From Tritrichomonas musculus (Eukaryota; Parabasalia; Tritrichomonadida; Tritrichomonadidae), in assembly GCA_039105265.1 (NCBI GenBank), contig JAPFFF010000008.1, positions 1 through 64,000 on the forward strand: a stretch of 64,000 nucleotides of DNA, in the 5' to 3' direction. This document shows, one piece after another, positions 51,493 through 61,429 of the stretch. Under the pieces are notes generated by a model. It was not told where the DNA came from. It made no database searches and saw only the letters and a program-made list of their open reading frames with translations. The translations under genes were made by a program, and so were the position numbers. Numbering within the stretch: position 1 is the stretch's first letter; each line of letters starts with the position of its first letter.

Positions 51493-54099
51493 ATGGATGA
51501 TGATGAAATTATTCGCCAATTTGTAATTTTTTGTAATGGAAATGGCAGCGATGGAACAGAAATTGCAAACGCAATTGAATTTACTTATAAATTCAGAAAA
51601 AGTCCAGACTGTCTAAGTTGGGTTTTCAGAACATACAATAATTTAACAGATAAAAGATTACGAATGGAGCAATTATTCATAATTAAAAATTACTGTAAAG
51701 CTCAAGATATTCCATTTCCAGATGATTTTTATACGCCAATACATGACTTTTTATTCACTCAACAAAATCATGTAATTTTTCAGAACGAAAGAGATTTCAT
51801 GAATGTTCTTGCAGATACTCAAGTATCATTTATGTGGAAAGTTTTTCCCGAAAAATGGGAGAATTTTTGGGCAGATTATTTTAATTCATTTAGCGAGAAC
51901 TTTATTATAAGTTTCCTTGAAGCCTTTAGTCAATACCCGGTAGATCTTGAAGGCAAAGAAAATTATTTATTCACCAAAATCAAAGACGCGATGCGTTCTA
52001 ATCAATCAGATAATGAAATTACTCAATATGTAATCCGATTAATGGGCAACGGTGTTGGTGTATCATTCAGTATTTTCAAATTCCTTTGTAGCTGGGTTGA
52101 TCTCAACTACCTACTCAACGACAATTCTTATGCAATTCTTAAAAAATGCTTAGATAATAAAGACTACTTAAAATATACGTTAGAAATCCTATCGTCCTTA
52201 GTTTCACGAGGAATGAATGACAACCTTAAAGTGAACATAATCAAAAGTTTTGATCTAGAGAACAAAATTCAAAACATTGTCCAAAATTGCATAAATGACA
52301 GAGAAATTGCGATTTCTGCCGGATCATTGGTCAATTCGATAGGTGAATTTTTAATCAAAGAAAAAGTATTAGGAAATTTTGTGGATTTAGCCTTAATCTT
52401 CTTAAGTCATGACGATACATGCGTTAGTTATTCAGTCATTAATTACTTAAAATTGGTCTGTAAAGTTGACCGTGACACTGTTTATGAAAACCCTGAAAAT
52501 CCGAGAATTTCCACCACAATTCTATTGAAAGGAATTGAGAGGATAATTGGTCATATAGAATATTTTGAAGAAGAGTGTCCATACTTTGACTCGCTTACCC
52601 AGCTATGCCATGTAGCCATTAACGCCTCACCAAAGGTCAATTTTAATGCACTTTTGAGCTTGTGGAATAATGGTGAAAATTTAGGGTCAAATCCAAAGCT
52701 TGCTGTTTCAATTCTACACGTTGTAGCGATAGCACTGCGTGACAAGGAGAACCGTGATTTCATTCCTACCTTCACTACCGAGTTCTCGAAGATATTGGCA
52801 GCACAACCGCCGATTGATCCGATTATTATGATTGGCATCATTGAATTTGTCGACTTTTTCATTGCAGCACGTGACTCATTTGGACCTGAACAAGCCTCGT
52901 TTGTCTTTAATTTTGTGTGCAATTTCGCTTTCATGGAGGAATCCGATGAGAATCGAAGATTTATTAAAGACATCAGATCAAAGTTATTCAATTTTGCCAG
53001 GTGGTTTTTCCTTATTCTTCAATTTGATCCAAACATAATTCCACTCATGATTCAGACTTCTGATGTCGGTTTGGCTGCTGCCACGACCTATCTCATACAA
53101 AGGATTGATAAGAACTTGCAGAGTGATGTTATCATTCAATGCTTGGACCATCTTTTGAACACTTTCAAGTCGTTAGAAGACGACAATGCCAAAGTTTCTT
53201 ATCTTGATGTAATTCTGTCATTTTTACGCAATTTGAGGTATGAAAAAGATTCTCCACAATTGGGAAAAATAAGGTCAATTTTGGAAATAATTTCACCTTT
53301 CTGTTCAATGGATGATTCACTTTTTGATAAGTTTATTCATGCAAGTGTGTCATCACTCCGTGAAAATAGCATCGATATCATAAAAAGTTGTCTCCCACAT
53401 ATAACAATTGGCTACAAAAGTTTGTCTGCTTATTGCAATGCTGTTCAAAATATACTGAAACTTTCTGGTATACAAAAAGATGCTTGGATTACGACGGTTA
53501 TCGTTTATTTGTATAATATTGTGTTTGAAAAGTTCGGCAGTAATATTCATGCATCGAGAAATGACTCTATGAATGACGAGGAATATAGAGAGACATTAAA
53601 AATAACTTGCAGTTTCATTGAGCTTTTCTTAATGGCTGTCAGAATGGCGCCCGATTTCATTCTGCCTTTGTACGACAAGATGAAAGAGTTTGTCATTCAA
53701 TTGCTGAAGGATCACTTCGATATCGCAGTGCTGGATGAGAAGGTATGTGACTTGTTAAGTGAAATTGTGTCTCGTGATATTGATTCGGTTCTCAATGACC
53801 TAGGAGTCCTTTTGATGAACTTTTTGTATACTTATAAATTCAATCCTGATCAAGATGAGTGGTTCAGAGTATGCAAGAGAGTCTTGGCTTTTCATCGTCA
53901 CATAAAAGAAATTAACCCAGAGAGAGCAAAGCAGCTGGTTGATAACTCTTTCAGAACTTTCATCACAAATAATGAACAGTTCGGCCATTTCATTAAAGAA
54001 TACTATGAAATCTTGAGTATGACTAGAATTCAGTCGCAATTTCCTAAATTGAAGCTGTTTTATATAGAATTAGCTAAATATGTGTCTCAAAACCTTTAA
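51493..54099 (+). CDS. Importin-beta superfamily nuclear transport receptor (transportin-3/importin-13-like)
   Basis: 868 residues from ATG 51493. The protein is almost entirely alpha-helical, with HEAT-like repeats from end to end. The N-terminus (IANAIEFTYKFRKSPDCLSWVF, then FIIKNYCKAQD) matches the style of the importin-beta N-terminal region followed by an exportin-1-like stretch. The length fits the 850-1000 range of Mtr10/transportin-SR and importin-13. It would carry cargo such as SR proteins or histones through nuclear pores in a Ran-dependent way. The subfamily is a judgement from overall pattern; another exportin class is possible. Confidence 0.7.
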   Translation: MDDDEIIRQFVIFCNGNGSDGTEIANAIEFTYKFRKSPDCLSWVFRTYNNLTDKRLRMEQLFIIKNYCKAQDIPFPDDFYTPIHDFLFTQQNHVIFQNERDFMNVLADTQVSFMWKVFPEKWENFWADYFNSFSENFIISFLEAFSQYPVDLEGKENYLFTKIKDAMRSNQSDNEITQYVIRLMGNGVGVSFSIFKFLCSWVDLNYLLNDNSYAILKKCLDNKDYLKYTLEILSSLVSRGMNDNLKVNIIKSFDLENKIQNIVQNCINDREIAISAGSLVNSIGEFLIKEKVLGNFVDLALIFLSHDDTCVSYSVINYLKLVCKVDRDTVYENPENPRISTTILLKGIERIIGHIEYFEEECPYFDSLTQLCHVAINASPKVNFNALLSLWNNGENLGSNPKLAVSILHVVAIALRDKENRDFIPTFTTEFSKILAAQPPIDPIIMIGIIEFVDFFIAARDSFGPEQASFVFNFVCNFAFMEESDENRRFIKDIRSKLFNFARWFFLILQFDPNIIPLMIQTSDVGLAAATTYLIQRIDKNLQSDVIIQCLDHLLNTFKSLEDDNAKVSYLDVILSFLRNLRYEKDSPQLGKIRSILEIISPFCSMDDSLFDKFIHASVSSLRENSIDIIKSCLPHITIGYKSLSAYCNAVQNILKLSGIQKDAWITTVIVYLYNIVFEKFGSNIHASRNDSMNDEEYRETLKITCSFIELFLMAVRMAPDFILPLYDKMKEFVIQLLKDHFDIAVLDEKVCDLLSEIVSRDIDSVLNDLGVLLMNFLYTYKFNPDQDEWFRVCKRVLAFHRHIKEINPERAKQLVDNSFRTFITNNEQFGHFIKEYYEILSMTRIQSQFPKLKLFYIELAKYVSQNL

Positions 54100-54257
54100 T
54101 AAAATAAGCTTTGTCAATATATTTGTTTTGTTTTTATTGTATTTTAATCATTGTTTATGATGTAAATAACGTATTACATTCAATATATATTAACTTTTTT
54201 ATGAATATAAGTGGTCGGTTGAATTGAGAGAGTTATCACTTTTTGAATATTCTTTTC

Positions 54258-54292
<35 letters not shown>

Positions 54293-55010
54293 AACTTTTA
54301 TCTTTGCTTCATTAAATAGAATTCAAAGTTCAACTGCAGGGAACTCTGACATATCTAATTTTTGAACATCTGGAGTATGTAGTTCTTCTGCAGGGAACTT
54401 CATATTCTAGATTTCGAGATAATCCCTTAATTATCATATAATTTTGAGTTTACATCAAAATTGCTTATTTTAGGACCAGTGTTTACATACATTAGAGATA
54501 ATAATTGCAGATTCAATGATTTGTAATTGAATTTAAAAATTACCGAAAATTACTGATTAAAGGCACATGATAAGAAAAATATGTGCATAACAATAAAGTA
54601 TAAAACCTATTATATGATGATAAATTATATAGGAATAATATTGTTATGCATCTATTATTCTTATCATGTGTAAGTGAATCATTTGTAATTTTTATAAAAT
54701 TGAAAAGAATTCGCATTTTAAGATGATTCATTGTTATTTAATTCTTAACTCAGAAACTGGGAGGAAACAGTATAAATATGTTTAAAACTTGTTTAAAAAC
54801 ATTATATCACAATATAAGCTCAAAAAACCTAAGACTGGTTGAAAAAAATAAGATATTTATAAGATTTTATCTACTGCTTGTTTCTTATACAGTTATAAAA
54901 TATTGTTAATCAAATTTCAAATGATTGTTTTTTAAATTCAATTCAAAATTGAATGCAATTTAATGGAATTGCTTTTTACATAATTATATGGTTTATTTTC
55001 TTTTTTTAAT
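54100..55010. other. Spacer with A-run and fold-back element
   Basis: Contains an A-run of about 30 bases near 54260-54289, two copies of CTGCAGGGAACT near 54335 and 54390, and the palindromic element at 54535-54693. No gene seen. Confidence 0.5.
54535..54693. mobile_element. Fold-back MITE, about 159 bp
   Basis: The two halves are imperfect inverted repeats about 70 bp long, sharing ACATGATAAGAA and GCATAACAATA, with a short AT-rich centre. Ends are AAAAATTAC and GTAATTTTT. It has the form of a palindromic non-autonomous DNA element. The target duplication is not clear in the AT-rich flank. Confidence 0.65.
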
Positions 55011-55187
55011 AAAACTCCATTAAATTTAGCTCTTGAAAAAGGAGATATCTTTTTTATTGCACCTTTAAAAGGTAAAAGAGGTGAAGGAATAAAATCTAAT
55101 TCAAATGACAGTTCCAGTCAAGTTTCTCAGTTCATAATAACGAGGCCAAATCATTCTAAACTTCAGATACAAACAAAGCCTAAATAA
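55011..55187 (+). pseudogene. Possible ankyrin C-terminal fragment
   Basis: A 58-codon frame without its own ATG reads TPLNLALEKGD, typical of an ankyrin repeat, then a Ser/Lys-rich tail to a TAA. It looks like the tail of a lost ankyrin gene. Confidence 0.4.
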
Positions 55188-55263
55188 AATATTTTTTTAA
55201 TTAATTAAATTAATCTTTTTTCTACTTTTTTTTTTTTATTGAAACATTGAAACAAAAAAAATT

Positions 55264-55520
55264 TACCAAAATACAGATACACAGAAGAAAATTGATCATT
55301 AAAGATCCAAACATTTAATATTTGTAAGCATCGCTGGTCTAATGGTAGAATTTCACCTTGCCAAGGTGGGGGTCCGGGTCCGATTCCCGGGCGATGCACT
55401 TTTTTGCATTTTTTTTTAAACCGAAAAAATCTTAATTTTGAAATTCTCAAATAGAACGAAAGACACTTTGTTAAGCTAGCTCAAAAAGTTGTATTCTTGT
55501 ATGTTCTTGTCTTTTCCCAA
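55264..55520 (+). repeat. Left arm of a large inverted repeat carrying tRNA-Gly
   Basis: 257 bp that reappear nearly identically in reverse at 56179-56436. The arm holds the tRNA gene plus about 65 bp upstream and 120 bp downstream. A few substitutions and small indels separate the arms. Confidence 0.95.
55328..55398 (+). tRNA. tRNA-Gly (GCC)
   Basis: 71 bases with acceptor GCATCGC/GCGATGC and discriminator A. The D arm has TGGTCTAATGGTAGAA. The anticodon arm is TTCACCTTGCCAAGGTGG with anticodon GCC, and the T arm holds GGGTCCGATTCCC. A T-run terminator follows. This is the canonical eukaryotic Gly-GCC form. Confidence 0.97.
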
Positions 55521-56178
55521 TTGAAAAGTATGTATGAAATCACCAAAAATTTTAAAAATAAAATGCAAAATTCAGATGATAACTAATTAAAAATTAATTG
55601 TCCCAGAAAACGAAATAAATCCAAAGATGCTCACTCATTACTAAACTTAATAACGCATTGTTTAAATCGATAATCTGACTTTCGTCATCAGCTCATTATT
55701 CATTGTGATTTTCGGGTCATGCAAGAAGCAAACTCCATCAGGAATTCGAGTAGCTAAAAATAGTGCCGGTTGTTGTTAACCGATAACGGCTTTACTGATT
55801 CCTCTGGACCATCATTCGGACGCGCAGAAACCACAATTCGAGTCACAAAATAAAGCCCATCCATACGAGCTAAATGCATAGTTCTCAGTTCTGTAATATT
55901 TTATCTATCGTGCAAATACGGTGCGTTAATGCAGTGTTTCCAGTTATGCATTTCGCGTTGCAGAAATTGACAAACGACATATTTATGTCCTTTTGTATCC
56001 TTTAAAAATTGCATTAAAAATTTGTGCATCACTTGCTTATATTTTGAAAAAAGAATATAATTATAGACTAATTTTTGTACATCTTCCTTTGTTAGTCGCT
56101 TGTAATTGCAAATTAAGGTATCCCACCAAATAATCTCAAATCCAAGGTCAATCAAATCATTCTTTATTAATGAGGATT
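55521..56178. other. Spacer between the tRNA-Gly arms, with an unrecognised frame
   Basis: 658 bp of less AT-rich DNA. A minus-strand frame at 55901-56200 encodes 99 residues (DLGFEIIWWDTLICNYKRLT; FLQREMHNWKHCINAPYLHD). After its stop the same frame continues with protein-like text (MHLARMDGLYFVTRIVV) to near 55770. It may be an interrupted gene of unknown family. Confidence 0.4.
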
Positions 56179-56436
56179 TTGGGAAAAGATAAGAACACAC
56201 AAGAATACAACTTTTTGAGCTAGCTTAACAAAGTGTCTTTTGTTCTATTTGAGAATTTCAAAATTAAGATTTTTTCCGTTTTAAAAAAAAAATGCAAAAA
56301 AGTGCATCGCCCGGGAATCGGACCCGGACCCCCACCTTGGCAAGGTGAAATTCTACCATTAGACCAGCGATGCTTACAAATATTAAATGTTTGGATCTTT
56401 AATGATCAATTTTCTTCTGTGTAGCTGTATTTTGGT
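56179..56436 (-). repeat. Right arm of the tRNA-Gly inverted repeat
   Basis: 258 bp, the reverse complement of 55264-55520 with few differences. It ends at TTTTGGTA, where the left arm begins TACCAAAA. Confidence 0.95.
56303..56373 (-). tRNA. tRNA-Gly (GCC), second copy
   Basis: Identical in sequence to 55328-55398 on the opposite strand, with its own T-run terminator. The mature region has no difference while the surrounding arm has several, as expected if the tRNA is under selection or conversion. Confidence 0.97.
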
Positions 56437-56610
56437 ACAAAATAAAGGAATGGTTTTAACAATGAAAAATTATTTTTAATGAAAGACTTTTAAATCAAGA
56501 ACAGTACAAAAATGATGTTCATAAAGATCCAATAGAAGAGTTTGCCATTCTTAAAAAAGGTAAAAATGTTTTATTTTTATATTTTAAATGTAAAATTGTG
56601 AGATTACAAC
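56437..56610. other. Short spacer, possible coding relic
   Basis: Plus-strand 56478-56561 reads NERLLNQEQYKNDVHKDP.., protein-like but short, with no start codon of its own. It ends in AT-rich DNA before the inserted element. Confidence 0.3.
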
Positions 56611-57817
56611 TTAGGTGTGGAAATTTATCCTTGAAACAAAATTTTATCCTAAATTTATCCTAAATTTTTTTTTTAAGAAAAACTCGTAAATTTTAAGTAA
56701 TGATCTGAGGAAAGCGTGGAAAAACAAAAAAAAACAAAATTTTTTAATTTAAATATAATATTTATTTATTATTAAAAAGTAAAGTTGTTGTTTAAATAAT
56801 ATCATTTTTAGCTGTTTTATTATCATTATTTGGAATATTATTTAAAATTTTTATTGCAATTTTCAAAATTTGCGAGAATTGCTTTTTTTTCATCGAAAAA
56901 AATTAGTTAATCAAAAACAATGATGAATATGTAAAAAAAGGTAACAAAATATTTTTTTTCTTCATCTCACATTATAGTATAATGATGTGATTGGTTAAAA
57001 AATCATCGTTTTTTTTATAAATAATCATATCTTTTGTTTATCATTATTAAATTCTTATTAATATCTATATATATAGTTTATGTATATTATTAAATATATA
57101 TATGATATAAAATGAAGTTAATTAGTTTTATTATTTGGAATATTCATTTTGAATTAATTCTATCAATTAAAAAAATTCAATGCCCGATTAACTATTTTTG
57201 AATTCTATAACTTTTTTTATTTATAGCTTTATTGAAATTATTTCAATAAGTATATTCAATATCTTTTTGAAATAAATATAATATAATATATGATATATCA
57301 TATATTTATTGTAGATTTTACGTATTTTTAGATTCAATTATATTCAAAATTTTAGAAAATTTTGAGAGTAAATTAATAGAAAAATATTTTACGTTTAGAA
57401 ATATTTTTTTTTTTGGATGGAATCAACTTTGTTTACAAGAGAAAGCATTTAATCATTATATGTACAGCAATTATCGTTAATAGTTCTAGCAATTTGTAAC
57501 AAATTTTATCCTGTTTTTCTATTTTTGCTTACTTTTTTTTTTATTTTTTATTAACTTCGATACTGACTGTCAATTTAATATTCAGCGATATATTTACAAA
57601 ACAAAATTTATTTATCTACTGCAATATTGCAAAAAAAAAAATCCAAAATTTTTATTTTTATTCCAAAATTTTTATACTTTCCTTTTTCTCCAAAAAAAAA
57701 GCATATATAAATAGATACAATTTATCATACACCACTTTTGCTTATTTTTTTTTATTTTTTTTTTTTTTATCCTAAACTTATCCTAAAAAGTGACAAAAGG
57801 ATAAATTTCCACAACTA
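56611..57817. mobile_element. Mutator-like non-autonomous DNA element
   Basis: Ends TTAGGTGTGGAAATTTATCC (56611) and its inverted partner TTAGTTGTGGAAATTTATCC (ending 57817) are nearly identical over 22 bases. The 9-base sequence GATTACAAC lies directly outside both ends (56602-56610 and 57818-57827, within one base of the boundary). A 9-bp target duplication is the hallmark of Mutator-like elements. The 1.2 kb interior is extremely AT-rich with no transposase. Copies of TTATCCTAAA lie near both ends. Confidence 0.75.
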
Positions 57818-57827
57818 AGATTACAAC

Positions 57828-59340
57828 TTTTTTTTTTTTTGATTTCATATTTAAATGCATAATTTTTTAAGTTATGTAATACCTTAATGGGAACCGTTAC
57901 ATTCACTGTAATATCGTCCTCCAACGAAAATTTCAGAAACATGCAAATATCTTCCAGGAAAATATTTTTTATTAAGGAAAATTTCAATTCTATCATCAAT
58001 ATATTTAAACTGTTGCTGTTAAATTTGAAAGAAATACTTAATATTCTTGAAAGAAATATTTAATAGTGTTCAAAATTCATAAACATTTCTTTTTTGTTTG
58101 ATATAAATTTCATAAAAACATATGTGTAAAAGGTGAAGTGACCAAATTTTATGAAATAGTTAAAATACTCTTTTTATTAGAAAAAAATAAATATTTATCA
58201 AATTTTGTTGTAGATTGCATATTAGTACTTGATGTAAATGATAAATTAGATATTAAAATAAGGGAAAAAAGAGCCAAAAGATAACCATAAATTCTTCATA
58301 TTTTTCTAAAAAAATGAAATTTTTTATCGAATCTGATAATTTAATCACTATATATGGTATGGATGATTTTTATGGTTTTGATAAATTCAAATTTCCATAG
58401 TGGATCAAATTAAAAATAAATAAATATTGTGAGAAAAATTTATGTTTATCTTTATATTTTTCCATCATTCATCAAATATTATATATTATATAATATTAAT
58501 GTATTACATAACAAAAATTATAGAATTATTTTTTAATTTTGCTCGACAGTTTTTAAGAAATACTAATTTATAAAAATAAAGCTTTATTTTTTAGGTAATA
58601 AAAAGAGATTAATCAATTTATTTATATATATAGAAACATTAAAATCTTTAATCTGTTTGATTATATATTTTTTAGCAAAAAAAATTAACATATTTTCGAG
58701 ATAAATATATTATTTTCAAAGGAAAAACTCAGTTTATATTAAGGTTAAAAATTCGCCTCAAGTATGAAGTATTCAATTTTTTTGGTCAAATTTTCACCTC
58801 AAGTATGAAGTATTCAATTTGTTTGAATGCAATTTTGGTCAAATTTTTTATTGTTATTTTTATATAAATGGACGTAAATTTCAAAGGAATTGCAGTTTTG
58901 ATGGAAGTTATATCATCAGACTTTGATAAGGAACTTATGCCGTTTCAACTTATATTAAAAAAGCAAGCAATGGAAATGATTTTCAATTTTCAATACAAAG
59001 TGTATACCAAAAATTCAATTGCTATAAAATATGCCGATTAACTTTTTTGAATGGCACGATCATTTTGTAGTCAAAAAATATAAAAAAATCAAATGCATTT
59101 TTCTTAAAAACAACTGTTTAAATTTTTAAATTATATTAGTATGATATTTTTATAATACTATACTTTAATAAAGAAGGATATAATAGAATAATAATTGGAA
59201 GAAACTAGCTTGTACACATATATAAAAACATCAAGTGTATTCAAGAACTTAACCAATTTAGAAAAAATAGCATTGCCAAGCAATATATTTTGTTACAGAA
59301 AATTTTATTATGGAGTTAAAAAAAAATCAATGATAAGCAA
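57828..59340. other. AT-rich spacer with small frames and a short duplication
   Basis: A minus-strand frame from 57999 begins MMIELKFSLIKNIFLEDICM and runs into a poly-A stretch; it may be a relic cut by the element to its left. A 27-base sequence containing CCTCAAGTATGAAGTATTC occurs twice, about 41 bp apart, near 58756 and 58797. Nothing else is recognised. Confidence 0.4.
58868..59041 (+). CDS. Small hypothetical frame, 57 residues
   Basis: ATG-started frame beginning MDVNFKGIAVLMEVISSDF and ending KNSIAIKYAD. Its composition is more protein-like than the spacer around it, but it has no recognisable family, conserved motif or clear upstream signal. It could be a relic. Confidence 0.25.
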   Translation: MDVNFKGIAVLMEVISSDFDKELMPFQLILKKQAMEMIFNFQYKVYTKNSIAIKYAD

Positions 59341-59412
59341 TCCGACATCGTTCAGCGGTTAGGATACGTGGTTTTCATCCACGGGATCGGGGTTCGACTC
59401 CCCGTGTCGGAA
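59341..59412 (+). tRNA. tRNA-Glu (TTC)
   Basis: 72 bases with acceptor TCCGACA/TGTCGGA and discriminator A. The D arm is GTTCAGCGGTTAGGAT, the anticodon arm is CGTGGTTTTCATCCACG (anticodon TTC) and the T arm is GGGGTTCGACTCCCC. A T-run follows. Canonical eukaryotic form. Confidence 0.97.
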
Positions 59413-59649
59413 ACGTTTTTTTTTTTATTCTGAGTACTTGAATAAAATCTGTAAAAGTAAAAAAGAATTGTTTTTCTATTTGTTCTTCTTCATTCAGACA
59501 ATACACTTGTTTGATCATTAATAAAATTTTTGTCTTAATGAGGCTTCATTATTTTGTTGAAGGCTGTCTTGTTCTTGAAGTCATTTTTATTTTTTTTTAT
59601 TATTTATTTATAGGAAAATCCTCTTTTTCATAGGAGATATTATAGAAAT

Positions 59650-60190
59650 TTGACAGAATGAAAATTTATATCAAGACCTGCATTTCTTCAACTTTCATTT
59701 CCTTTTTATCCTTCAGAATAAATTTTGATGATTTTTTTTCTCGAGATCATTTTTCAATTTTTTAAGCTGAGGCAGTGATGAATTTTCTTTCTTCGCCAAT
59801 TCTAATAATTAACCCAATTTTTGAATTTCTTTCATCATTTTTGTCTCCATCGATCTAAATGAATTCTAAACGATGTTTTAGCATATATTTCTAAGGTAGA
59901 AAAATACTATAGCTTCAAACTCTCTGATTTATGTGCATTGATAAAAGCAATTACAATTTCTTCTTCAATACCAGTGATAAGAAAAAATGCCTTCTATAAC
60001 TGTTGAAATATAATTGATATACAAATTTCATCTTCAATGAAAAAAAAAAAAAAAAAAAGAGAAAATAATGCATTTATTAATTGTTCAACATTAATTAATT
60101 TTGGAATTTCATCAAGTTGGGCATTAATTGGAGAAAATGCAATTGAAAATTGTTCATCATTAATTGAAATTTTACTTTCAATTTTCAAAA
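59650..60190 (-). pseudogene. Unidentified coding relic with coiled-coil-like pieces
   Basis: Minus-strand pieces read MKIESKISINDEQFSIAFSP, LDEIPKLINVEQLINALFS, ITGIEEEIVIAFINAHKSES and AKKENSSLPQLKKLKNDLEK, in changing frames with several stops and an inserted A-run near 60040-60058. It is clearly a dead gene of unknown family. It lies just beyond the 3' end of the kinase at 60269-61125 and may once have been a separate gene. Confidence 0.45.
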
Positions 60191-60268
60191 GATGCTGAAA
60201 GTTATAAAAAAATCATAATTCTTACTTGTCAGGGAAAGAAAAAAGAGTATAAAATAAAAAATCTTTAC

Positions 60269-61125
60269 TTACTTAATCATATCGATATAAGAATTCAATT
60301 TTTCAGTGTCAACATCATCAAGCAAAAAATTGGGATCATATGCGAGTTTCTGAAAAAGTTCATCAAAAGTTGGTCTGTTATCTGGATCACATGACCAACA
60401 TCTATCAATCATATCTTTGATCGGTTTCTTGACAAAACTCGGAATTTCAGGGCGAACACCTTCAGTTGACTTTAAGAAGACTTGATATGACGTATTGGCG
60501 CCATCAAGTGAAGATTGTTTGCCAGTGATGACTTCGTACATAAGAAAACCAAAGGAATAAACGTCGGCTGAGCTTTCAAAATGTTTTCCCTCAATTATTT
60601 CGGGCGCCAAGTAGATTGGTTTTGCAATAATGGCGCCACTATCGTTTGTGGGGAAAAAATTAAAGTATGTAATGTGTGGGTGTAAGTCATCATCGATTAA
60701 AATGTTCGATAATTTAAGGTCTCTGTGAACGATATTCATTTGATGAAGATATTTCATGCCGTATGAAATTCCAACGAATATAATTTGACGTGTAGTATTA
60801 TCAACTTGGTTTTGATGAATGAAATTAAAAAGATCGCCTTTTGGATAGTAATTACTAATTATTGTTAGATGATCTTCACCTAAAAAGTTTTTAGGAAAAT
60901 AACCTAAAAAGAGATTAACAATTAGATGTTTGAATTTATTCATAGAATTAATTGTATGATCAATTTGAGATTGTTGATCTTCTTCAGTTTTACATACTTT
61001 TGCAGCATATTGTTTCTTTGTTTCTTTGTTTCTTTATCTTCAACGAGCAAAAAAATATAGTTTTGACTATGGCTTATTTCTTTGATTACTTCAAATTTGT
61101 CAAGAGAAATAAGATATTTGCTCAT
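60269..61125 (-). pseudogene. Pseudokinase gene frame-shifted by an 8-bp tandem repeat
   Basis: ATG at 61125 starts MSKYLISLDKFEVIKEISHS and the N-lobe reads to EDKETKK. There an octamer (AAAGAAAC on the coding strand) is present three times (about 61012-61035). With two copies the frame would run on into QYAAKVCKTEED and a full kinase ending at 60269 (282 residues); with three it shifts and stops. The rest is well kept: HRDLKLSN, YLAPEIIEG and DVYSFGFLMYEV. The DFG motif is replaced by YFN (ITYFNFF) and there is no glycine loop, so even an in-frame protein would be a pseudokinase. An internal ATG at 60943 leaves a 224-residue frame. Confidence 0.8.
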
Positions 61126-61429
61126 ATTTTTTTTAAAAAAAAAAATTCAATGGTTTATTTTTTCATTGTAAAAATTCGAATTGTCAAATTTCAGAGGTAT
61201 TCATGTGAAGTGAAAACTCGTTATTTGATTTTTTTATTTTTACTTTAATTGAATGAATATTTTATCTTATGAAAAAATATTAAGATTATTTACTTCTATA
61301 TATACAATACTGACATTTGCCATAATTGGTTTTAATCGATGTTGAGAATTTAAAAACCATTTAAAAATAAAGTTTCGTCTATATCTCGAGTCAAATAAAA
61401 TATTAATGAATTACAAATCAATAATGGGG
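61126..61429. other. AT-rich spacer
   Basis: No gene or repeat recognised. Confidence 0.5.

Noticed and set aside
53800-54039. Minus-strand frame within the importin-like gene
   Set aside because: Shadow of a long well-supported plus-strand gene.
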